Source: Marine group II euryarchaeote REDSEA-S43_B8
GTDB taxonomy: Archaea > Thermoplasmatota > Poseidoniia > Poseidoniales > Thalassarchaeaceae
DNA: 10,024 bases
Reading direction: 5' to 3'
Assembly: GCA_001629235.1 (NCBI GenBank)
Contig: LUSA01000063.1
Location: forward strand, 5,025-15,048
The position numbers and the translations under genes are program-made. The notes under the pieces were generated by a model. It had not been told where the DNA came from. It saw nothing but the letters and a program-made list of their open reading frames with translations, and ran no database searches. Below are positions 1-5,612 of this stretch, piece after piece. Every line of letters starts with the position of its first letter. Position 1 is the first letter of the stretch.

Positions 1-1308
1 GTGGGGAGGGTCCCACTCAAGGCCACTGTTTTGGTGATCCTCATTTCCACGGCGGCCACAGTGTGGGGTGGTATGATGTTCAAGGAGCAGTTGGGGAAGG
101 ACATCACCGGATCTTCTGATGAGGTCCCTCCTAACCTTGAGTCTTATGAGGCACTAAGGGAGTACAGCATCGTTTTCGAGGGCGGTCAGACTAACATGTT
201 CATCGTTGACGCCACCGAATACGTAACCGAGAACGACACGGCCCCAATCAGAGATCTGCCTATCCTAGATTCGATTGAGAGGATGCAGACAATCAGGATC
301 GACAACGTGGAGAATACAACAACCATCAGTCTCGTGAATATACTCAAGGCAATACATGTAGACGTACAGGCCGGAAATCTCGAACTATACGATCAGAGCC
401 TCTGGGACCTAATCCATGACGAGTGTTGGGACGAGTCCACCAACCCACTCCGTCCAGATTGCTGGCCCTACACCGTAAGCAGCAGAGAGGACATGGTGAA
501 CATCGCATTCGACACCTTGAGCCCGGAAATTAGATCGATGCTGATGAACTCAGACGACGGCGATGGTGAGACAAAGACCCTAGTCTACGTTAACCAGCCA
601 TACATCAATCTCGCAGTAGCAGGAGGCCTAAGGGACACTATCGACGGCCACCTAGACGAGGGGGGATGCTCCGATGCACTGAGATGCAACGCTCTTGGCA
701 TACAGGGGGTCTACAACTCTCTTCTAACGGGCGGTCTCCCGGTTTCCCTGGACATTAACGACGGGATTCACGAGGCCCAGTCAAAGACAACTATTGCCAC
801 GATGCTTTTCAGATCCGCAAGACTAGCATTATTCACTATGACCGCAGTCGGGGTCGTTGTTCTCTGGCAACCTCTGCTGATGTGGTTCTACAAGGTCAAC
901 GTCAACGTATTCACGGCAATGATAGGTACACTTGTGTTCGGCATAGGTGTCGATGACTCAATCCACATAATTGATCGAATAAAGGACGAACGAGAGACTC
1001 CATCGGGAATTCAGAAGTCGGTTTCCAGAACGGGAAGAACAATTTTCGAGACCACCGCGACGACTTGCACAGGACTGGCCGCTGGGCTTTTCGTAGCAAT
1101 TCCAGGTCTGCAGAACTTCTTCTTACTGATGATGCTACTTCTGGTCTTGGCACTTCTGACCAGCTCCATCCTCCTCCCGAGTCTGATCGTTGCCTATCAC
1201 GAGATTTCCCATGCTCTTCGAGGCAAGTCCTTTGGAACTTGGCAGGACTATGACGAGAGCGGCTCTATCGCAGATTCGGCGCCTCTAGACGCAGTCGTCT
1301 TCAGATAG
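1..1308 (+). CDS. RND/MMPL-superfamily membrane transporter, C-terminal half (5' partial)
   Basis: This is the second half of a large inner-membrane RND/MMPL-type exporter. The visible 435 residues begin at a transmembrane helix (about 6-27), where the second repeat of such proteins starts. An extracytoplasmic domain follows (about 28-265), holding four cysteines at 142, 154, 223 and 229 that could pair as disulfides. A cluster of hydrophobic helices covers about 270-400. The sequence GIGVDDSIHIID (314-325) matches the MMPL/SSD-type motif in which acidic residues inside a helix support ion coupling. A polar tail of about 30 residues ends the protein. The frame is open at base 1, so the GTG there is probably internal and the first repeat lies upstream. 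The family moves lipids, hydrophobic compounds or drugs using the proton or sodium gradient; the substrate cannot be read from this half. The stop codon sits a few bases from the convergent RNase P RNA gene. Confidence 0.85.
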   Translation: MGRVPLKATVLVILISTAATVWGGMMFKEQLGKDITGSSDEVPPNLESYEALREYSIVFEGGQTNMFIVDATEYVTENDTAPIRDLPILDSIERMQTIRIDNVENTTTISLVNILKAIHVDVQAGNLELYDQSLWDLIHDECWDESTNPLRPDCWPYTVSSREDMVNIAFDTLSPEIRSMLMNSDDGDGETKTLVYVNQPYINLAVAGGLRDTIDGHLDEGGCSDALRCNALGIQGVYNSLLTGGLPVSLDINDGIHEAQSKTTIATMLFRSARLALFTMTAVGVVVLWQPLLMWFYKVNVNVFTAMIGTLVFGIGVDDSIHIIDRIKDERETPSGIQKSVSRTGRTIFETTATTCTGLAAGLFVAIPGLQNFFLLMMLLLVLALLTSSILLPSLIVAYHEISHALRGKSFGTWQDYDESGSIADSAPLDAVVFR

Positions 1309-1310
1309 TT

Positions 1311-1612
1311 GGCGAGGGTGCAGGGAGTAAGCCCCTTTCTGTTCACCTTTCGGCTGGTCGCATTCAACTATGCATCCTACCCGGTCCTGTCGATGCCATT
1401 CGGACCTGCTTGGACTTGCTCCGGCGTGGTTGCCCGTTCCAGCCACACTCAGGAAACCTCCCCCTCGCGGGTTCACCGTACTCCTGGCATGGTTCGTTTC
1501 TGCTGCAGAGCCGGCCCTCCCGGACCCTCGTCTTGTGACGAGACGCCTGCATCGCGGAGAGGGGACTTTCCTCAGTGTCTAACACTGTCAGCGACCCTCC
1601 TGCTCCCTCGGC
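1311..1612 (-). ncRNA. rnpB: RNase P RNA (catalytic RNA of tRNA 5' processing)
   Basis: The RNA removes 5' leaders from pre-tRNAs. On the minus strand, GAGGAAAGTCC (1573-1563) is the universal CR-I element, and GAACAGAAAGGGGCTTAC (1344-1327) is the CR-V element at the expected 3' position. These form helix P4: AAG-U-CCCC (1568-1561) pairs with GGGGCTT (1335-1329) and leaves the diagnostic bulged U. The ends pair as P1, CGAGGG (1610-1605) with CCCTCG (1318-1313). P2 stacks on it, GCAGG (1603-1599) with CCTGC (1324-1320). The length of about 300 nt fits archaeal type A RNase P RNA. End positions are set by P1 and are good to a few bases. The 5' flank (1613-1690), shared with divergent rpiA, shows no clear TATA box. 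Open frames on both strands here are incidental, because the RNA is GC-rich. The identification rests on motifs and helices, without a covariance-model search. Confidence 0.92.
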
Positions 1613-1690
1613 TGTGCGGATGCACCATACCCGAAGAACCCACCGCATGACAAGGGCAAGCATCATGCACGTCCTACTAGACGCGGTTTC

Positions 1691-2392
1691 ATGTCCGATG
1701 TAGAGCTCTTGAAGGAGCAAGCAGGCATCGCAGCATGCCGCTTCGTCAAAGATGGCATGTTACTCGGACTAGGTACCGGCTCTACTGTGAGGTATTCTAT
1801 CATAGAGATAGCAAGGCTGATCACCGAGGAAGGGATGAACCTCGTTGGAGTCCCTACTAGTGAAGATACGAGGATGCTTTCGGAAGAGCTGGGTATTCCT
1901 TTGTTGAAGATCGAGGACTCGGGAACTCTAGATCTAACAATAGATGGAGCCGATGAGTTCGATCAAAACTTCGATCTGATTAAGGGAGGGGGAGGCGCTC
2001 TAACTAGGGAGAAGGTAGTCGCTCTGAAATCCAAATCCATGGTTGTTGTGGCAGACCACACCAAGAAAGTGGAAGTTCTGGGCTCATTCGACCTACCAGT
2101 TGAGGTTGACTCGGACCTCTGGGAAGGAGTTGGAGAGGGCATTTCTCGAATTTGTCCCGGCCAAGTCAGACTGAGGACAAACGGTTCAGAACCGTTCGAG
2201 ACAGATAACCACGGCTTCATCTTGGATTGCTCCTTCGGCCCAACAATCTCCGATCCAACATCTCTGGAGAGAGCTATTTCCGATATTCCCGGAGTGGTCG
2301 AGGTAGGGCTCTTCGTAGGCATATGCGATGCAGTAATCGTCGCTTCGAGTGATGGAATCAAAGAGCTGATCAAGTCTGATGGAAGAATTTAG
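1691..2392 (+). CDS. rpiA: Ribose-5-phosphate isomerase A
   Basis: A cytosolic enzyme interconverting ribose 5-phosphate and ribulose 5-phosphate. In archaea it mainly supplies ribose 5-phosphate for nucleotides. At 233 residues it has the normal length for the family. The phosphate-binding loop GLGTGST is at 26-32, followed by TSEDT (56-60), TIDGADEFD (83-91) and KGGGGALTREK (98-108). Asp85, Asp88, Lys98 and Glu107 correspond, with a constant offset of four, to E. coli Asp81, Asp84, Lys94 and the catalytic base Glu103, so the active site looks complete. LPVEV (135-139) and TDNHGFILD (171-179) are further family blocks. The ATG at 1691 puts the N-terminal helix in the usual place, and no ribosome-binding site is evident, so a leaderless or short-leader message is possible. 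The gene diverges from the RNase P RNA gene across 78 bases, and tRNA-Lys follows 39 bases after the stop. Confidence 0.95.
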   Translation: MSDVELLKEQAGIAACRFVKDGMLLGLGTGSTVRYSIIEIARLITEEGMNLVGVPTSEDTRMLSEELGIPLLKIEDSGTLDLTIDGADEFDQNFDLIKGGGGALTREKVVALKSKSMVVVADHTKKVEVLGSFDLPVEVDSDLWEGVGEGISRICPGQVRLRTNGSEPFETDNHGFILDCSFGPTISDPTSLERAISDIPGVVEVGLFVGICDAVIVASSDGIKELIKSDGRI

Positions 2393-2402
2393 CATCCGTC
2401 GT

Positions 2403-2411
2403 CGTTAAAGA
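2403..2411 (+). promoter_or_regulatory. Candidate TATA box for tRNA-Lys
   Basis: The short A/T-rich element CGTTAAAGA is centred about 25 bases before the mature 5' end of tRNA-Lys, the normal archaeal TATA spacing. It is the only A/T-rich stretch in the 39-base gap after rpiA. The call rests on position and composition only. Confidence 0.4.
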
Positions 2412-2431
2412 GGGCCTGCCAATCCCGAGCC

Positions 2432-2508
2432 GGGTCTGTAGCTTAGTCAGGTAGAGCACCCGGCTCTTAACCGGGCGGTCGCGGGTTCGAACCCCGTCAG
2501 ACCCGCCA
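2432..2508 (+). tRNA. tRNA-Lys (anticodon CTT)
   Basis: The full cloverleaf can be drawn. The acceptor is GGGTCTG (2432-2438) with CAGACCC (2498-2504). The D arm is 2441-2457 with the conserved GG in its loop. The anticodon stem is CCCGG (2459-2463) with CCGGG (2471-2475), around loop CTCTTAA with anticodon CTT at 2466-2468, reading the lysine codon AAG. The T arm is GCGGG/CCCGT around TTCGAAC (2486-2492). The discriminator is G2505, and CCA is encoded at 2506-2508. No intron is present. The next three bases are ATG, which opens the asnS frame, so the tRNA 3' end and the possible mRNA 5' end touch. Confidence 0.96.
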
Positions 2509-2517
2509 ATGTATATG
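2509..2517 (+). promoter_or_regulatory. Candidate TATA box for asnS
   Basis: ATGTATATG, directly after the tRNA CCA, contains TGTATATG, a reasonable archaeal TATA box. It would place transcription start near 2538-2542, about 30 bases before the preferred asnS start at 2572. Alternatively the same bases are the first codons of a longer asnS product. The sequence alone does not decide. Confidence 0.35.
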
Positions 2518-2571
2518 CCGAGCAATCGAGGATTCATAACCGATGGTCTGAGACGGACGATTGGCGACGCT

Positions 2572-3900
2572 ATGGGGAAAGAGTACTGGATTGGAGATGT
2601 TAGGGCTGGCTCCCATGACACCAAAGAGGTGGTTCTCAAGGGGTGGGTCCATAGGGCTCGGGGCTCGAACAAGATTTGGTTCATCGTTGTTCGAGACTCT
2701 ACAGGCCACGTCCAATGCGTGGCTAAGAGGGACGTAGTAGGTGACGAGTGCTTCGAATTGCTCAGGAACGCCCTAATCGAATCTAGTGTCGAGGTAACAG
2801 GTGTGGTAGAGCCAACAGATCGAGAGCACGGCCATGAGATCCAAGTTACTTCAGCCACTGTGGTCGGTCCCGTCAACCCCGATCGCCCCTTCCCCATCAC
2901 CGAATCAGCGATGGAGGACTCCGATGGCGGTGAGACCGAGTTCCTACTGGATAACAGGCACCTCTACCTTCGAACGAGCCGAATGACGACCATGCTGAAG
3001 ATTAGAAGCACCGTATTCGGGGCAATCCACTCATACTTCCGTGACAGAGACTTCACTGAGTACCAGGCACCAAACTTCGTTGCAGGCGCTGTGGAAGGTG
3101 GAAGTACACTGTTCGAAGTCCCATACTTCGGCAAGAAGGCATACCTCACCCAGTCTTGGCAGCTCTATGCAGAGGCAGCGATGCCAGCCCTGGAGCGCCT
3201 GTACACAATGGCACCCTCATTCCGAGCAGAGAAGAGTAGGACAAGGAGGCACCTAACAGAGTTCTGGCATGCTGAGATGGAGATAGCATGGGCTTCCAAT
3301 GACGAGGTGATGGAACACGGGGAAGGAGTGGTGCGACACGTCGCGAGTACCCTACTAGAAGAGAGGTCAGAGGAGCTCGAGGAATTGGGCCGGGATTTGT
3401 CCACGGTAGCTAGATTCGCGGAAAGCGAATACCCCAGGATGCGCTATGACGAGGCCATTGAGGCACTTCAGTCGAAGGGAGTAGAGGTCGAGTGGGGTCA
3501 GGACTTGGACTACTCCAAAGAGAAGATACTAACCTCTGACTTCGAGGTCCCCCACTTCCTCACTCACTACCCGAGGGTGGCCAAGCCATTCTACCACCGT
3601 CCCGATCCTGAGGACCCGAAATACGTCCTATGTCACGACCTTCTGGCTCCCGAGGGCTATGGCGAGATAATCGGAGGAGGGGAGAGGACATGGTCCGAGG
3701 AGGAAATACTCGAGAGAATTGACGAGGAGGGAACCCCTCGTGAGCCGTACGAATTCTACATCGATATCCGGAGATATGGAGGAGTCCCCCACGGAGGCTT
3801 CGGATTAGGAGTTGATAGGTTATGCACCTGGCTTTCTGGCGCTGAGCACATCAGAGAGGCCATCCCGTTCCCAAGGGATAGCAGAAGGGTCACTCCATAG
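2572..3900 (+). CDS. asnS: Asparaginyl-tRNA synthetase (class II)
   Basis: This cytosolic enzyme charges tRNA-Asn with asparagine using ATP. The 442-residue product has an N-terminal OB-fold anticodon-binding domain (about 15-105, with VLKGWVHRARG and IVVRDSTGHVQCV) followed by the class II catalytic domain. LTQSWQLYAEA lies at 192-202. Motif 2, FRAEKSRTRRHLTEFWHAEME (217-237), has the RRHLTEFWH form typical of AsnRS, whereas archaeal AspRS has HLNEF-type sequence. Motif 3, GFGLGVDRLCTWL (409-421), and a terminal FPRDSRRVTP also fit AsnRS. The ATG at 2572 is preferred because residues beyond it align with the family start. The frame is open back to an ATG at 2509, which would add 21 residues without evident homology. 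The next gene begins 11 bases after the stop. Having AsnRS suggests direct charging of Asn, unlike Gln, which archaea make by transamidation on tRNA. Confidence 0.93.
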   Translation: MGKEYWIGDVRAGSHDTKEVVLKGWVHRARGSNKIWFIVVRDSTGHVQCVAKRDVVGDECFELLRNALIESSVEVTGVVEPTDREHGHEIQVTSATVVGPVNPDRPFPITESAMEDSDGGETEFLLDNRHLYLRTSRMTTMLKIRSTVFGAIHSYFRDRDFTEYQAPNFVAGAVEGGSTLFEVPYFGKKAYLTQSWQLYAEAAMPALERLYTMAPSFRAEKSRTRRHLTEFWHAEMEIAWASNDEVMEHGEGVVRHVASTLLEERSEELEELGRDLSTVARFAESEYPRMRYDEAIEALQSKGVEVEWGQDLDYSKEKILTSDFEVPHFLTHYPRVAKPFYHRPDPEDPKYVLCHDLLAPEGYGEIIGGGERTWSEEEILERIDEEGTPREPYEFYIDIRRYGGVPHGGFGLGVDRLCTWLSGAEHIREAIPFPRDSRRVTP

Positions 3901-3911
3901 GAAGTGGTAGT

Positions 3912-4313
3912 ATGGACTCAGAGCAGACACGCCCCCTCACTAGGCTGGTAGCGCTCTCAGCGATAACAGCCAGCCTCTGCTGCCTACCCTCAGTCGTTTG
4001 GGTCATGCTTGCGGGTTCCTCAGCCATAGTCGCAGCCGATCAACTCTCAAACGACCTCTACTACTCATGGGTCCGATTTGCTCTGTACCTGGTATCACTC
4101 TCCATGCTCTCCTACGGCCTAGTAGTTTACTTCCGCAATAGGGGAGTTTGCACCCTGGACGACGTAAAGAGGGAGAAGAGGAGGGTGGTCAACACAACCC
4201 TGGCAGTTTTTACAGCAGCCATTCTGACTTATCTGATTTGGAACTTCGTAATTCTGGAGATCGTCGGGATAGCCATCGGGCTTCCTTGGGAGGACTCCGC
4301 CTTCTGGAACTAG
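3912..4313 (+). CDS. Small membrane protein with three predicted helices, MerT-like Cys-Cys motif
   Basis: I do not recognise this 133-residue protein with certainty. It has a short charged N-terminus and three hydrophobic segments, at about 13-43, 54-74 and 93-123. LCCLPSVVWVML places a Cys23-Cys24 pair inside the first helix. A single Cys80 follows the second helix in the basic stretch YFRNRGVCTLDDVKREKRR, which suggests a cytoplasmic loop. Small size, three helices, a vicinal cysteine pair in helix 1 and a cysteine in the helix 2-3 loop recall the MerT mercuric-ion transporter, but MerT normally has two loop cysteines. No merA, merP or merR gene is visible nearby, so a metal or thiol role is inference and the protein may be an unrelated conserved membrane protein. 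It lies 11 bases after asnS and 15 bases before the next open frame, so cotranscription is likely. Confidence 0.7.
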   Translation: MDSEQTRPLTRLVALSAITASLCCLPSVVWVMLAGSSAIVAADQLSNDLYYSWVRFALYLVSLSMLSYGLVVYFRNRGVCTLDDVKREKRRVVNTTLAVFTAAILTYLIWNFVILEIVGIAIGLPWEDSAFWN

Positions 4314-4361
4314 AGCCCCGACCAACGAATGCCTCTTACGACGACCGCCCCTAGCACCATC

Positions 4362-4613
4362 ATGTCTGAGAGTTGGCGAGACATGGATATGGCAAATCCC
4401 ACTGAGGAGCACTCGATGCTCAGGGAGATGGTCCGAAACTTTGTCAGAGATAGGGTGGAGCCACAGGCCCTCGAGAACGACAGAGAGGAGAGATTCAACA
4501 TAGGGCTCTTCAGAGAGATGGGATCGATGGGGCTACTCGGGCTTACTGTCCCTCACGAGTACGGTTCCTTCCTAAGGTCTGCAGCGGCGAGTGGGTGGGA
4601 TGTCTTGGTATGA
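4362..4613 (+). CDS. Acyl-CoA dehydrogenase, N-terminal fragment of a broken gene
   Basis: This is the N-terminal helical part of an acyl-CoA dehydrogenase. The product reads MSESWRDMDMANPTEEHSML, then a helix ending in VEPQALENDREERFN, and MGSMGLLGLTVPHEYG, which matches the start of the family's alpha domain. After EYG (codons ending at 4565) the frame runs into about 15 residues unrelated to the family and stops at 4613. The true continuation is in another frame from 4562, with about 50 family residues missing. ATG 4362 is preferred; an in-frame ATG at 4329 would add only the low-complexity MPLTTTAPSTI. Without the missing helices and the C-terminal part the fragment cannot form the FAD or substrate site. 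It may be a true pseudogene piece or an assembly error; see the junction entry. Confidence 0.8.
   Translation: MSESWRDMDMANPTEEHSMLREMVRNFVRDRVEPQALENDREERFNIGLFREMGSMGLLGLTVPHEYGSFLRSAAASGWDVLV
4562..4570 (+). other. Deletion/frameshift junction in the acyl-CoA dehydrogenase
   Basis: Around CGGTTCCTT two family segments meet in different frames. The upstream frame ends with the expected EYG, and the downstream frame resumes with RFLPKVCSGEWVGCLGMSEP. In isovaleryl-CoA dehydrogenases about 50 residues lie between these points (the rest of EYGG, the alpha-domain helices and the E-x-YLP region). The bases CGGT fit both sides, as TAC-GGT upstream and CGG-TTC downstream, so a short direct repeat may have been the breakpoint. 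The lost segment is not a multiple of three bases. Confidence 0.75.
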
Positions 4614-5428
4614 GCGAACCAGACTACGGTACAGATGTATTGGGAATGCAGACAAACGCCACAATCAGGGACGACGGATCATGGGTGATTAACGGTAGGA
4701 AAATGTGGATCACAAACGGAATTATCGACGAGGACGGTACTCCTGCGGATGTCGTTTGGCTATACGCAAGGACCGGTACAGACGACAGGGGGAGGGCAGA
4801 GATCACGACATTCCTAGTTGAGAGGGGGATGGACGGATTCTCTGCTGGTCAGAAGATTACTGACAAGCTAGGCATGAGAGCTAGTACGACTGCCGAGCTG
4901 GTTTTCGAGGACTGTGTAGTCCCAGCAGAGAACGTGGTGGGGAAGCCAGGAGAATCGATGATCCATCTGATGAGAAATCTGGAGCACGAGAGGGTCGGAC
5001 TTGCCGCAATGAGTCTTGGAATAGCGAGGAGGTGCCTCCACGACATGAACTCATACGCAACCGAAAGGGAGGCCTTCGGTAAGCAGATCAGGGACTTCGG
5101 TCAAATCCAGAGACATATTGGGGAGTCATGGGCAGAGTACAGGGCAATGAGAGCATACGTCTACGATACGGCTAGGCAGATCGAACTCTCCGAAGCAGGA
5201 CACAGGCTGGACTCCGACGGCGTCAAGCTCTATGCCACTACGGCTGCTAAGAACATAGCAGACAGGGCAATACAGGTCATGGGTGGCTATGGTTACGTCG
5301 GAGAGTACGTAGTAGAGAGGATGTGGAGGGATGCCAAACTTCTCGAAATCGGAGGAGGAACCTTGGAGAGCCATCAGAAGAACATAACTAAGGATCTGAA
5401 GAGGGATCCCGGAGCAATCGATAGTTGA
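4595..5428 (+). CDS. Acyl-CoA dehydrogenase (isovaleryl-CoA-dehydrogenase-like), C-terminal fragment
   Basis: This holds the FAD-binding beta domain and C-terminal helical domain of an acyl-CoA dehydrogenase, which oxidises an acyl-CoA to the enoyl-CoA and passes electrons to ETF. The family frame is open from about 4562; GTG 4595 is only the first possible start codon. Numbering from it, MSEPDYGTDV (6-15) and WVINGRKMWITNG (30-42) are FAD/substrate blocks, and MRNLEHERVG (126-135) carries Glu132 where isovaleryl-CoA dehydrogenase has its catalytic base. AFGKQIRDFGQIQ (160-172) and QVMGGYGYVGEY (227-238) follow. EIGGGTLESHQKNI (251-264) has Gly where medium-chain enzymes carry their catalytic Glu, which supports the isovaleryl/branched-chain type. 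Both pieces plus about 50 missing residues give about 405, a normal full length. Conservation here looks intact, so the break is recent or artefactual. The Gly-rich IVD-like site points to leucine or similar branched-chain breakdown, by inference. Confidence 0.85.
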   Translation: MGCLGMSEPDYGTDVLGMQTNATIRDDGSWVINGRKMWITNGIIDEDGTPADVVWLYARTGTDDRGRAEITTFLVERGMDGFSAGQKITDKLGMRASTTAELVFEDCVVPAENVVGKPGESMIHLMRNLEHERVGLAAMSLGIARRCLHDMNSYATEREAFGKQIRDFGQIQRHIGESWAEYRAMRAYVYDTARQIELSEAGHRLDSDGVKLYATTAAKNIADRAIQVMGGYGYVGEYVVERMWRDAKLLEIGGGTLESHQKNITKDLKRDPGAIDS

Positions 5429-5436
5429 CCCGCCTT

Positions 5437-5453
5437 CGGTGTTTTTCATTTTG
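5437..5453 (+). terminator. Candidate oligo-T terminator after the acyl-CoA dehydrogenase
   Basis: The region contains GGTGTTTTTCATTTTGG, two T runs on the plus strand 9-24 bases after the stop at 5428. A weak CCG-CCTT-CGG stem precedes them. Archaeal termination often needs only T tracts. It would also keep plus-strand transcription out of the tRNA-Gln gene. Confidence 0.45.
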
Positions 5454-5527
5454 GTAGTCCCGCCCGGATTCGAACCAGGGTCCCCGGGACCAAAACCCGA
5501 GATGATGGACCACTACACTACGGGACT
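5452..5527 (-). tRNA. tRNA-Gln (anticodon TTG)
   Basis: The minus strand gives a complete cloverleaf. The acceptor AGTCCCG (5527-5521) pairs with CGGGACT (5462-5456). A short D arm is closed by GTG/CAT. The anticodon stem TCGGG/CCCGG surrounds loop TTTTGGT, with anticodon TTG at 5493-5491. The variable loop has four bases, and the T arm CCTGG/CCGGG surrounds TTCGAAT. The discriminator is A5455, with encoded CCA at 5454-5452. The first pair is A1-U72, as expected for archaeal tRNA-Gln, which is normally charged with Glu and then amidated by GatDE. No intron is present. The gene converges with the dehydrogenase and diverges from the protease gene. Confidence 0.95.
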
Positions 5528-5552
5528 CCGGCCGGTCCTCAATGCCGTGGCT

Positions 5553-5562
5553 CTTGTATTTG
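5553..5562 (-). promoter_or_regulatory. Candidate TATA box for tRNA-Gln
   Basis: On the minus strand CAAATACAAG is an A/T-rich, TATA-like element centred about 30 bases before the mature tRNA 5' end at 5527. Its spacing and composition fit an archaeal core promoter. Confidence 0.5.
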
Positions 5563-5582
5563 ACGGGACGGTTAGCCGTCAA
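5560..5582. promoter_or_regulatory. Inverted repeat between two divergent core promoters (candidate operator)
   Basis: TTGACGG (5560-5566) and CCGTCAA (5576-5582) are perfect 7-base inverted arms separated by nine bases. Within the spacer GACGG (5567-5571) can pair instead with CCGTC (5576-5580) around TTAG. The repeat is centred near 5571, midway between the tRNA-Gln and protease TATA-like boxes, a natural place for a dimeric regulator. No regulator is identified. Confidence 0.35.
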
Positions 5583-5588
5583 TATCAA
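5580..5588 (+). promoter_or_regulatory. Candidate TATA box for the secreted protease gene
   Basis: CAATATCAA is centred about 28 bases before the GTG at 5613. That spacing would start transcription at or just before the start codon, giving a leaderless message. This supports GTG 5613 over the downstream ATG at 5640. Confidence 0.45.
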
Positions 5589-5612
5589 GCCATATTCTTC
5601 CTGCCGTGAACT

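Noticed and set aside
1309..1650. Open reading frame of 113 codons on the plus strand, and a 118-codon frame on the minus strand at 1364-1720, as hypothetical proteins
   Set aside because: The region is explained by the minus-strand RNase P RNA. The plus frame lacks its own start codon context, and neither product looks like a folded protein.
2509..2571. Extended N-terminus of AsnRS starting at ATG 2509
   Set aside because: The 21 added residues have no recognisable similarity to AsnRS, and the first codons coincide with a TATA-like element. It is kept as an alternative, not as the main start.
4540..4620. Programmed frameshift or intron in the acyl-CoA dehydrogenase
   Set aside because: A frameshift would not explain the loss of about 50 conserved residues. 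There is no extra sequence to remove as an intron, as the gene is short and not long.
5452..5527. tRNA-Glu identity for the minus-strand tRNA
   Set aside because: The seven-base loop TTTTGGT places TTG, not TTC or CTC, at the anticodon positions, which gives Gln.
5388..5588. Minus-strand open frame of 66 codons
   Set aside because: It runs straight through the tRNA-Gln gene and its promoter and into the end of the dehydrogenase, so it is incidental.
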